A stretch of 64,000 nucleotides of DNA from Novosphingobium sp. PC22D. Lineage in GTDB: Bacteria; Pseudomonadota; Alphaproteobacteria; Sphingomonadales; Sphingomonadaceae. The position numbers and the translations under genes were made by a program. A model generated the notes under the pieces. The model had not been told where the DNA came from, did no database searches, and was given only the letters and a program-made list of their open reading frames with translations. Within the stretch, counting starts at the first letter, position 1. Every line of letters begins with the position of its first letter. The DNA is taken from NCBI RefSeq assembly GCF_002556635.1, contig NZ_MWMO01000004.1, forward strand, positions 248,001 to 312,000. Reading direction: 5' to 3'. This document shows positions 33,844 through 41,772 of the stretch, one piece after another.

Positions 33844-35034
33844 TCAGAACTGCGGGTCCTTCTTGTCCGGCACGAGGTCGAGCAGGTCGCGATGCGCCTG
33901 CAGCGCCTCGATGAACCGCGCCACGTCGCCTTCATCGTTGTAGGCGTGGAAGCCCGCGCGCAACTTGCCGTCCCGGCACGAGGTGATGATGTCGCGTTCG
34001 GCCAGCCGGTTCACCAGCGCATTGTCGTCGAGCGAGGGGATCGAAACCAGCGGGCCGCGACGCTCGTCCGCGTCGGGATTGCAGAACGGGATTCCGGCCT
34101 CCTTCAAGGCCTCCATGGCGTGGCGCGTCATCGTCGCGACCTGGCCGGAAATAGCCTCGATGCCCGCGTCGAGCAGCAGCGAGAGCCCGGCGGACGACGC
34201 GATGCACGGCGCGACCGGCGGCGTCCCCGCTTCGAAGCGCCGGGCCGTCGGGCTCGGATCGCTCTTGAAGATGTCCATGGCATCGACATCGGTCTGGGCG
34301 AACCAGCCCGTCGCGCGCGGCACCAGCGTCTCGATCAGGTCCTTGCGCACGTACATGAAGCCGATGCCCGCGGTTCCGAGCAGATACTTCAGCATTCCGC
34401 CGATGCACACGTCGACGTCGAGCTCGCGGGGGCTGATCGGCGCCGAGCCGACGATCTGGTAGGTATCGAGCACGAGCAAGGCGCCGTGACGATGCGCCAT
34501 GGCCGCGATCGCGCGGATCTCGTCGTCGGGAATCCGTCCGCCGTGGCGATAGCAGACCTGCGATATCGCGACGATCGCGGTCTCGTCGTCGATGGCTTCC
34601 TCGAAGTGCGCGAGCGGGATGACCGCTTCGCGACCCTCCCGCACATGGACGACGCGCGCGCCGACCCTTTCCTGCGCATGCCATATCTGCGCGCTCGTCG
34701 GAAATTCGAAGTTCGAGACCACGACCTTGTTGCGCGCGCCCCGGAAATCGAGCGCACCGGCGAGCGAATTCAGGCCCGAAGAGGCCGAGCCGGTGATCGC
34801 GATCTCGTCGCTGTCGCACGAGAGCAGCGTCGCCATCTTCGTGCGCAGCGCCTCGAGCTCGCCGATCCAGCCGCCCCAGTCCGCCCCGACCGCGATGCGT
34901 GCCTGCATGTAGCGTTCGAAAGCGTCCCTGACGCCATGGGATAGCAGGCCGTAGGACCCGCTGTTGAGATAGGCGAGCTTGGGGATCGACGGGAAATTCG
35001 CGCGAAAGGCTTCGACGTCAAAAGGTGTTGGCAC
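33844..35034 (-). CDS. Class V PLP-dependent aminotransferase/kynureninase-like enzyme
   Basis: This 396-residue fold-type I PLP enzyme of the class V group has YLNSGSYGLL at the start, cofactor aspartate in LVLDTYQIVG (Asp190) and the Schiff-base lysine in GGMLKYLLG (Lys216). Kynureninases, isopenicillin N epimerases and cysteine desulfurases share this fold. Closeness to a formamidase-like gene and iorAB makes an aromatic amino acid such as kynurenine a reasonable substrate, but the fold alone does not settle it. A GTG start at 35034 is used. It follows the NSS transporter by 45 bases, forming a transporter-enzyme operon. Confidence 0.84.
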   Translation of the reverse strand: MPTPFDVEAFRANFPSIPKLAYLNSGSYGLLSHGVRDAFERYMQARIAVGADWGGWIGELEALRTKMATLLSCDSDEIAITGSASSGLNSLAGALDFRGARNKVVVSNFEFPTSAQIWHAQERVGARVVHVREGREAVIPLAHFEEAIDDETAIVAISQVCYRHGGRIPDDEIRAIAAMAHRHGALLVLDTYQIVGSAPISPRELDVDVCIGGMLKYLLGTAGIGFMYVRKDLIETLVPRATGWFAQTDVDAMDIFKSDPSPTARRFEAGTPPVAPCIASSAGLSLLLDAGIEAISGQVATMTRHAMEALKEAGIPFCNPDADERRGPLVSIPSLDDNALVNRLAERDIITSCRDGKLRAGFHAYNDEGDVARFIEALQAHRDLLDLVPDKKDPQF

Positions 35035-35079
35035 GCATGGCTCCGGTGGATGATGAATGCTGCGACGGCCGGGGCCGGC

Positions 35080-36474
35080 TCAGCTGATAAGGGAGTTGAG
35101 AAGCAGGATGATGATCGCCGCGGGGACGAGAAAGCGTATGGCCGCGCGCCAGATCGCCAGCCCCGCAGCAGAGAAGTCCTCGCTCGGGCGCGAGAGCGAC
35201 TTCATGGCCCAGCCGGCAAAGAGCGCGATCAGCAGGGCATTGATCGGCAGCAGCATTTCGGCGATCCCGAAATCGAGCGTGTCGAAGAACGTCTTGGTCT
35301 CGAAACCCGGTATTATCGCCAGGGGATAGACGTCCGCCAGCGGGCCGAACGAGAGCAGCGAGGGCAGGCCGATCACCCAGGTGGCGAGCGCGGTGGCGAA
35401 CGCCACGGGCGCGCGCCTCCAGCCGGTCAGTTCGCGCAACCAGGCGACGACCGGCTCGAGCATGCCGACCGCGGTGGTGAAGGCGCCGAGCGAGATGAGC
35501 GCGAAGAACACGATGGCGACGAGGCGACCGCCCGGCATGTCGCCGAAAGCGACGGGCAGGGTCACGAAGATCAGGTTCGGCCCTTCCGCGAGCCCCAGCC
35601 CGCTCGACAGTGCGATGGGGAAGATCGCGAGCCCCGCGAACATGGCGACGACGATGACCGAGAGCGACACGATGCCGGCCGATTGGGCGATCGAGACGCC
35701 GCGCGGGAGATAGGCGCTGTACGTCATCAGCACGCCCGCCCCGATCGCGGTGGAGAACAGCGCCTGACCGAACGCGGTGAGCACGCTCGCGCCCGTCACC
35801 GCGCCGAAGTTGGGGCGCAGCAGGAAGACGAACGTTTCGCCGATGTCGAACGTGATCGCATTGTAGATCACCAGTCCGACAAGGACGACCGCGAGCGCGA
35901 TCATCTTGATGCGCGAGATCGCCTCGATGCCGCGCTGGACGCCGATCGCCACGACGATCGCCACGAAGAAGATAAAGCCGAACTGGATCAGCGCCTGCCG
36001 CCCCGCGCCCGCGATCAGGGTCTCGAACAGCGCCGTGGAGCTGTCCGCGTCGGTGCCGGCAAAGCCCGAGAACACGGCCTCGCGCGCATAGTCGACGCAC
36101 CAGCCGGCAACGACGCTGTAGTAGCTCAGACCGAAGAACGGCACGGCGACGCTCAGCCAGCCGATCACGCGCCACGCAGGCGAAGCGCCCTCCTCGGTCA
36201 CGAGCCGCCGCAGTGTCGCCACCACGCTGCCGTGCCCGCGCTTGCCCATTACCATCTCGGCGATCATCAGCGGAATGCACAAGGCGACGACGAAGGCTGT
36301 GTAGATGAGCACGAAGGCGCCGCCACCGTTCATTCCCGCGACGTAGGGAAAGCGCCAAAGGCTCCCCAGTCCGATCGCCGCGGCGGCGGTCGCCAGGACG
36401 AAACCCAGCCGGGACGTCCAGACTTCACCCGATTCGGCGCTGGGCGGGGCTTGCGATGCGGTGGCGTCGGTCAT
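35080..36474 (-). CDS. Neurotransmitter:sodium symporter (NSS) family transporter
   Basis: This 464-residue polytopic membrane protein of the LeuT/TnaT family has about 11-12 helices. The TM1 unwound segment is AIGLGSLWRFPYVAGMNGGG, which holds sodium and the amino-acid backbone in LeuT. Bacterial NSS members import amino acids such as tryptophan, tyrosine or leucine with Na+. The ATG at 36474 follows AAGGAG; the longer frame upstream crosses the operator. It is first in an operon with the class V PLP enzyme, so its cargo is probably that enzyme's substrate. Confidence 0.92.
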   Translation of the reverse strand: MTDATASQAPPSAESGEVWTSRLGFVLATAAAAIGLGSLWRFPYVAGMNGGGAFVLIYTAFVVALCIPLMIAEMVMGKRGHGSVVATLRRLVTEEGASPAWRVIGWLSVAVPFFGLSYYSVVAGWCVDYAREAVFSGFAGTDADSSTALFETLIAGAGRQALIQFGFIFFVAIVVAIGVQRGIEAISRIKMIALAVVLVGLVIYNAITFDIGETFVFLLRPNFGAVTGASVLTAFGQALFSTAIGAGVLMTYSAYLPRGVSIAQSAGIVSLSVIVVAMFAGLAIFPIALSSGLGLAEGPNLIFVTLPVAFGDMPGGRLVAIVFFALISLGAFTTAVGMLEPVVAWLRELTGWRRAPVAFATALATWVIGLPSLLSFGPLADVYPLAIIPGFETKTFFDTLDFGIAEMLLPINALLIALFAGWAMKSLSRPSEDFSAAGLAIWRAAIRFLVPAAIIILLLNSLIS

Positions 36475-36491
36475 GGAAACTCCTTCAGCGA

Positions 36492-36508
36492 CATATGCAT
36501 TTGCATAT
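36492..36508. promoter_or_regulatory. MarR-type operator between NSS and MarR genes
   Basis: CATATGCATTTGCATAT contains inverted arms ATATGCA/TGCATAT around TT. Its first 15 bases (CATATGCATTTGCAT) recur exactly, in reverse complement, before the TonB receptor at 46759-46773. It lies in the 92-base divergent region between the NSS gene (minus) and a MarR gene (plus), so it likely serves both. Confidence 0.65.
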
Positions 36509-36566
36509 ACTTGCGAATGTTGCAAGCGGGGTCTAAAGGGTCGGGGTCTCAAAGGAGGGGAAAAGC

Positions 36567-37061
36567 GTGCCAAGCAAGAGCGACACGAGGTCCGACCCGG
36601 AAGGTTCGGAGGACGACCTGGAGACCGGCAATCACTGGATCGACGACTACATTCCCTACAAGCTCTACAAGGTCACGAGCCTGCTGAACATGCGGCTCCA
36701 CAAGCGATTGAAGGCCAACGGCGTCAACCTCTCGCAATGGCGCATCTTGAGCGTGCTGCGGGCCTATGGCAGGCTGACCTTGTCGCAGATCATCGATTAC
36801 ACCCTGATGGAGCAGCCCACGGTAAGCCGCGTGGTCGTCCAGCTCGAGCAGGAAGGCATCGTCACCCGCCACAGCAATGCGGAAGATTCGCGGATCGTCG
36901 AAGTCGTCATCACGAGGAAGGGGGCGGACACTTTCAATGACATCGTCCCCACCGCGATCCGGCATCAGCGCATCGCCTTTGAAACGCTCCCCTGCGAGGA
37001 ACTCGAAACCTTCGGGAAAGTGCTGCGCCGGATCGAGAGGAACATCGCGGAAGATTTCTGA
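36567..37061 (+). CDS. MarR-family regulator of the NSS/amidohydrolase locus
   Basis: This 164-residue MarR protein with an acidic N-terminus starts at a GTG after an ideal AAAGGAGGGG. The HTH region reads LTLSQIIDYTLMEQPTVSRV and the wing HSNAEDSRIVEVVIT. It diverges from the NSS transporter with the palindrome 36492-36508 between them, the usual arrangement for a MarR protein and its operator. The same 15-mer before the TonB receptor suggests it controls that gene too. The VOC gene follows after 11 bases. Confidence 0.87.
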   Translation: MPSKSDTRSDPEGSEDDLETGNHWIDDYIPYKLYKVTSLLNMRLHKRLKANGVNLSQWRILSVLRAYGRLTLSQIIDYTLMEQPTVSRVVVQLEQEGIVTRHSNAEDSRIVEVVITRKGADTFNDIVPTAIRHQRIAFETLPCEELETFGKVLRRIERNIAEDF

Positions 37062-37072
37062 GGCTGGCGCAC

Positions 37073-37465
37073 ATGCATGACCCGGTCGGAGCGGGCCCGA
37101 TCAGCGGCGTGCACACGATGTTCTACTACGAAGACCTGGCGAGCGCGATTCGCTGGTACGACCGAGTGGGGTTCGAGAACGTCCTGAACCTCGATTTCGT
37201 ATCGATCTTCCGCATCACCCCGTCGAGCTACCTCAGCCTCGTCGACGGCAACGGCGGCGGCAGCCAGCGGGCGACGCGAGACGGGAACAAGGGCGCGATC
37301 CTGTCCATAGAGACGACCGATCTCGAGCGCTGGCACCGCCACCTCTTCCTGCAAGGCATCGACGGGACCGGAGTCGGGCTGGAAGTCGGCTGCGGCGGAC
37401 GCACGATCGAATTCAAGCTTCGCGATCCGGGCGGCTACACGATAGAATTCTTCGAGTGGCTGTGA
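37073..37465 (+). CDS. VOC (glyoxalase/bleomycin-resistance/dioxygenase) fold protein
   Basis: This 130-residue single VOC module has TMFYYEDLASAIRWYDRVGF and a C-terminal RDPGGYTIEFFEW. A likely metal glutamate is in the last strand (IEFFEWL) and a histidine lies near residue 14. VOC proteins include glyoxalases, isomerases, extradiol dioxygenases and binding proteins, so the reaction cannot be named. It is co-transcribed with the MarR gene just upstream and is probably part of that catabolic regulon. Confidence 0.75.
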   Translation: MHDPVGAGPISGVHTMFYYEDLASAIRWYDRVGFENVLNLDFVSIFRITPSSYLSLVDGNGGGSQRATRDGNKGAILSIETTDLERWHRHLFLQGIDGTGVGLEVGCGGRTIEFKLRDPGGYTIEFFEWL

Positions 37466-37606
37466 GCCCATGATCGCGGCGTCGCGGCAAGGCCCCGAGG
37501 CGCGCTAGCCCGGACGACCGGGCCGCCCGGCCCGACTTCGGGCTTGAAACATTCCATTTCATATTTTAACGATATGTATCTTCTCGATCGAAAGGGGGCC
37601 GCGCCG

Positions 37607-39010
37607 ATGAAACATGCACTTCGTACGCTCATGATGTTGGGCGCGGCGGCGCTCAGTAGCGCGGCCCTCGCCGTCCCGGTCGATTCGACGGTCGCCGAAT
37701 TGCCTCCGGGCCAGCCCGAACATCCGGCGGCGCGCAAGGCCGGTCCCGCCATCATCCACGCCGGAACCCTGCTCGCCGTTCCCGGACAGGCGCCGATGAC
37801 GCAGGCCTCCGTGATCCTCGAGAACGGCAAGGTTCGCGCGGTGATGCCCGGCTACGTCGACGCGGCCACGGCCGGGCTTCCCGCCGATGCGCAAATCATC
37901 GACCTGCGCGACAAGTTCGTGATGCCCGGCTTCATGGACATGCACCTTCACCTCACCTCTGGCGGCCCCAGCCGGTCCGATCCGATGCTGCGCCTGCGCG
38001 AGCCGCCGGAATACTGGTCGCTCAACGCCTACAGGAACGGGCTGGCGACGCTGATGGCCGGGTTCACCACCGTCCGCGATCTCGGATCGCAAGGGGACAC
38101 CGTGTTCGGCCTGCGCGACGCGATCCGCGACGGCATCGTCGCCGGTCCCAAGATCATCGCCGCGGGCGAAGGCATAAGCCCAACCAACGGCCACGCCGAC
38201 GCGCACGGGTTGCGCCGCGATCTGCTCGAAGCGGAAATCCGGCCCGGCGTGTGCGACGGCGCCGACGAATGCCGCAAGGCGGTGCGCTCGGCGATCAAGT
38301 TCGGCGCGGACGTGATCAAGGTTCACGTCACCGGCGGCGTTCTCGACGATTCCGATGCCGGGACCGAACAGCAGTTCACCGACGAAGAGCTCAAGGCGAT
38401 CGTCGAGGCGGGCCACATGATGGGCCGCAAGGTGACGACGCACGCGCACGGCAAGTCGGGCATCGACGCCGCGGTGCGCGCGGGTTACGATTCGATCGAG
38501 CACGCCATGTGGGCCGATGCCGAAAGCCTCAGGCTGATGAAGCAGAACGGCACCTGGCTGGTGCCGACGGTATGGCCGATCACCTGGGTCGGCGATTCGC
38601 CGGAAAAGATCGCGCAGGGCCCGTTCCGCAACCTTCGCCCCAACTCGCTCGCCAAGCTCTACAAGCTGGGCGACCAGCCGAAGAAAATGGTCCGCATGGC
38701 GATCGAGATGGGCGTGCCCATCGCGCTCGGCACCGACAACGGCATCGCACCGCACGGCACCAACGCGCGCGAGATGCTAGAGTACGTGAAAGCGGGCATG
38801 AGCCCGATGGAAGCGCTCAAGACGGGAACAGTCAACGCCGCGCTCGCCGGCGGCGTGCCCGACCGCGGCAAGCTTTCGCCCGGCCTCGCGGCCGACGTGA
38901 TCGCGCTCGACGCCAACCCGCTGGACGGGATCGAGGCCGTGCTCTCCGTCAACTTCGTGATGCGCGACGGGATCGTGTTCAAGCGCGACGGCAAGGAGGT
39001 CTCTGAATGA
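37607..39010 (+). CDS. Exported metal-dependent amidohydrolase 1 (imidazolonepropionase/prolidase-like)
   Basis: This 467-residue protein has a Sec signal peptide (MKHALRTLMMLGAAALSSAA, cleavage near ALA). The amidohydrolase-1 barrel shows His113/His115 in MDMHLHL, a probable carboxylated Lys238 in DVIKVHVTGG, later histidines in THAHGKSG and SIEHAMW, and Asp in LGTDNG. Related periplasmic M38-type enzymes hydrolyse Xaa-Pro dipeptides or N-acyl amino acids, some of them mycotoxin amides. The ATG at 37607 has AAAGGGGG upstream. Its stop overlaps the next gene's ATG. Periplasmic location and nearby amino-acid uptake genes suggest cleavage of an amino-acid conjugate before import. Confidence 0.86.
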   Translation: MKHALRTLMMLGAAALSSAALAVPVDSTVAELPPGQPEHPAARKAGPAIIHAGTLLAVPGQAPMTQASVILENGKVRAVMPGYVDAATAGLPADAQIIDLRDKFVMPGFMDMHLHLTSGGPSRSDPMLRLREPPEYWSLNAYRNGLATLMAGFTTVRDLGSQGDTVFGLRDAIRDGIVAGPKIIAAGEGISPTNGHADAHGLRRDLLEAEIRPGVCDGADECRKAVRSAIKFGADVIKVHVTGGVLDDSDAGTEQQFTDEELKAIVEAGHMMGRKVTTHAHGKSGIDAAVRAGYDSIEHAMWADAESLRLMKQNGTWLVPTVWPITWVGDSPEKIAQGPFRNLRPNSLAKLYKLGDQPKKMVRMAIEMGVPIALGTDNGIAPHGTNAREMLEYVKAGMSPMEALKTGTVNAALAGGVPDRGKLSPGLAADVIALDANPLDGIEAVLSVNFVMRDGIVFKRDGKEVSE

Positions 39011-40443
39011 TCAGGTTCACACGCAAGCTCGTGCGCGGAGCGGGGACGCTGGCGCTCGCCATCGGCATCTGCACCGCGGCGAACGCCGAAGACATCATCG
39101 TCGACAACATCACCCTGATCGACGGGACCGGCCAGCCCGAGCAGACCGGCATGTCGGTCGGCGTGGAAGACGGCCGCATCACCTTCGTGACGCCGACCGC
39201 GGTCGCGCCGGCCGTCTCCGGGCGCCACGTCGACGGCTCGGGCAAGTTCCTCATGCCCGGTCTCATGGACGTTCACATCCATCTTCAGGGCGCGCGCGGC
39301 GGCGACGGCAAGCGCATGGTCGGGGTCGAGCGCAAGAAGGGCGAGACCGAAGCGCCCGCGCCGGATTTCTTCTACGACGCCAAGGCGGCACACGAACTCG
39401 GCCTCCAGGCGCTGGCGAGTTATCTGTACTCGGGCGTCACCACCGTCTACGACGCGGGCAACGTCCCCCAGCACATCATGGGCCTTCGCGCGGAAGAGCG
39501 GGCGGGCAAGATCCTCTCGCCGCGAATCTTCGCGACCGGCAATCTGGTGACCTCGCCCAACGGCCACGGCTCGCAGATGGCGATCAAGATCGAGGACTGG
39601 GCGCGCGACCGGCAGAAACTGCTCGACTATCTCGATGAGCAGAAGCCCGACATCGTCAAGCTCACCTACGACGAGCACGGCTGGGGTACGCGGCCGATGA
39701 TCGACAAGTTTCCGATCGAGCTGATGCAGCAGATCATCTACGAGATAAATCTGCACGGGCTGCGCACCACCGCGCACACATCGAGCGAACTGCGCGCGAC
39801 CGAGGCGATCTTCGCCGGGATCGACAGCCTCGCCCACCCGGTGATCCAGGGGCCGATCACCGAGGAATTCGCCAGGCTGCTGGGCGCCAAGAAGGTGCCG
39901 GTCGCGACCACGCTGACCATCGGCGAGGGATACAGCAGGCTCGTCGAGCATCCCGAGTTCCTCGATCAGCCGCTCTATCGGGCGTCGCTCAGCGCCGAGG
40001 CGATCCGCAAGCTGCGCGAGGAGACAGCGCCGCAGTGGAAGGAGCGCGGCTGGACCTGGTGGATGAAGGTGATGACTCCGGTGGCCCAGGAAAACATGCG
40101 CATGATCGATGCCGACGGCGGCATCGTCGCGATCGCCACCGACCAGACCATCGGTCCGGCTGTCCATCGCGAGATGGAACTGATGCAGGCCGCCGGTGTG
40201 CCCGCCGCGCGCATCGTCGTGATGGCCACGCTCAACGGCGCCAAGCACCTCGGCAAGGACGACGTGCTCGGCTCGATCGAACCGGGCAAGTTCGCCGACA
40301 TGGTCCTGCTCGACGCCGATCCCACGGTCGATATCGACAATGCCAAGCGGATCGTCTGGGTCATGAAGAACGGCAAGCTGATCGACGAAGACAAGCTGCC
40401 GCTCGCCGGCGGGCAGCGCCCGCTGCGCCGTTCGCAACGCTGA
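39007..40443 (+). CDS. Exported metal-dependent amidohydrolase 2
   Basis: This 478-residue protein has a signal peptide ending near TAANAE. Metal residues appear as MPGLMDVHIHLQ, DIVKLTYDEHG (lysine), TTAHTSS, DSLAHPV and IATDQT. It is a paralogue of the preceding protein with only moderate similarity, so the pair may act on different bonds or form a hetero-complex. The start overlaps the upstream stop by four bases, ensuring coupled translation. A terminator follows. Likely periplasmic; substrate unknown. Confidence 0.85.
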   Translation: MIRFTRKLVRGAGTLALAIGICTAANAEDIIVDNITLIDGTGQPEQTGMSVGVEDGRITFVTPTAVAPAVSGRHVDGSGKFLMPGLMDVHIHLQGARGGDGKRMVGVERKKGETEAPAPDFFYDAKAAHELGLQALASYLYSGVTTVYDAGNVPQHIMGLRAEERAGKILSPRIFATGNLVTSPNGHGSQMAIKIEDWARDRQKLLDYLDEQKPDIVKLTYDEHGWGTRPMIDKFPIELMQQIIYEINLHGLRTTAHTSSELRATEAIFAGIDSLAHPVIQGPITEEFARLLGAKKVPVATTLTIGEGYSRLVEHPEFLDQPLYRASLSAEAIRKLREETAPQWKERGWTWWMKVMTPVAQENMRMIDADGGIVAIATDQTIGPAVHREMELMQAAGVPAARIVVMATLNGAKHLGKDDVLGSIEPGKFADMVLLDADPTVDIDNAKRIVWVMKNGKLIDEDKLPLAGGQRPLRRSQR

Positions 40444-40453
40444 AACTCCCTCC

Positions 40454-40490
40454 CCCCGCCGGCCAACGATCGCTGGCGGGGCATTTTCTC
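40454..40490 (+). terminator. Probable terminator after the amidohydrolase pair
   Basis: A ten-base stem (CCCCGCCGGC / GCTGGCGGGG, one G-T pair) with an eight-base loop is followed by CATTTTCTCTTT. The T-run is interrupted, so some read-through into the aminotransferase is possible. Confidence 0.6.
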
Positions 40491-40520
40491 TTTCCCAACG
40501 CGCAATCAAGGTATCCGCAG

Positions 40521-41699
40521 ATGACCAAGCTCGCCCGCCGCATCACCGAGGCCTCGCCCAAGAGCTTCGGGATGTTCGAGAAGGCGATGGCGCTCCAGGC
40601 GAGCGGCGCCGACCTGATCCACCTGGAGGTCGGCCGCCCCTGCCATGACACGCCCGAGAGCATCAAGGACGCGACCATCGCCGCGCTGCGGCAGGGCCAT
40701 GTCCACTATTCCGACATGCGCGGGCTGCCCGAACTGCGCGAGGCGCTTGCCGAAAAGCTCGCCGCCGAGAACGGCATGACCGTCTCGCCCGATGAGATCC
40801 TCGTCACCAACGGCCTCACCCATGCCGCGTTCGCCGCGATCATGGCGACCATCGATCCGGGCGACGAGGTCATCCACCTCGAACCGTTCTATCCCCAGCA
40901 CGTCGGCAAGGTGGAGCTGGCAGGCGGCACTATGGTCGGCGCGCCGCTCGACGCGGCCAGCGGCTTTCGCATCGACACGGCCCTGATCGAGCCCAGGATC
41001 ACCGGTCGCACCAAGGCGATCGTCCTGATCAATCCGTGCAACCCGACGGGCCGCGTCTACGACCGGTCGGAACTGGAACAGCTCGCGGACCTCGCCATCC
41101 GGCACGATCTTCTGGTGATTTCCGACGAGGTCTACGAGAAGGTCCTCTACGACGGCAATCGCCACACGAGCATCGCATCGCTTCCCGGCATGGCCGAACG
41201 CACGGTCACGCTGCTCGCCTTCACCAAGGCCTATGCCATGGACGGCTGGCGGCTGGGCTGCGCCATCGCCTCGCGCGAAATCACCGACGCCATGCTGAAG
41301 ATCACCATGAACGACGTGACTCACGTCAACACCTTCATCCAGTACGGCGCGCTCGAGGCGATCCGCAGCGGCGACGCCATGGTCGAGGGCATGAAGGAGG
41401 CCGACCGCGCCCAGCGCGACCGGATGGTCCGCGCGCTCAACCAGATGCCGGGCGTCACCTGCGCCACGCCCGAAGGCACCATCTACGCCTTCCCCGACGT
41501 CAGTGCGCTGGGCAAGCCCTCGCAGGAGATCGCCGAAGCCATTCTCGAAAAGGCGCATGTCGTCGTCGAGGCGGGCAGCTTCTACGGCCCGGCGGGCGAA
41601 GGCCACCTGCGGATGTGCTTCGGCTCCGAAAGCGAGGAGCGGCTGGGCGAGGCGCTCGACCGGCTCGCCCGCTTCTTCAACGACTACGGACAGGGCTGA
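40521..41699 (+). CDS. Class I/II PLP-dependent aminotransferase
   Basis: This 392-residue fold-type I aminotransferase has NPCNPTGRVY, SDEVYEKVLY and the Schiff-base lysine in LLAFTKAYAMDGWRLG (about Lys236). The family exchanges an amino group between an amino acid and 2-oxoglutarate or similar. Here it may turn an aromatic amino acid into the aryl pyruvate used by IorAB; this is inferred from location. It lies 77 bases after the second amidohydrolase, beyond the terminator. An aspartate, aromatic or branched substrate cannot be told apart by eye. Confidence 0.88.
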   Translation: MTKLARRITEASPKSFGMFEKAMALQASGADLIHLEVGRPCHDTPESIKDATIAALRQGHVHYSDMRGLPELREALAEKLAAENGMTVSPDEILVTNGLTHAAFAAIMATIDPGDEVIHLEPFYPQHVGKVELAGGTMVGAPLDAASGFRIDTALIEPRITGRTKAIVLINPCNPTGRVYDRSELEQLADLAIRHDLLVISDEVYEKVLYDGNRHTSIASLPGMAERTVTLLAFTKAYAMDGWRLGCAIASREITDAMLKITMNDVTHVNTFIQYGALEAIRSGDAMVEGMKEADRAQRDRMVRALNQMPGVTCATPEGTIYAFPDVSALGKPSQEIAEAILEKAHVVVEAGSFYGPAGEGHLRMCFGSESEERLGEALDRLARFFNDYGQG

Positions 41700-41772
41700 T
41701 CATCCCGGGCACCGTGGGACGACGGGATTCCTGCTGCGCGCGCCGCGCCATGCGTGCTAGGCCGGGCCAGAC

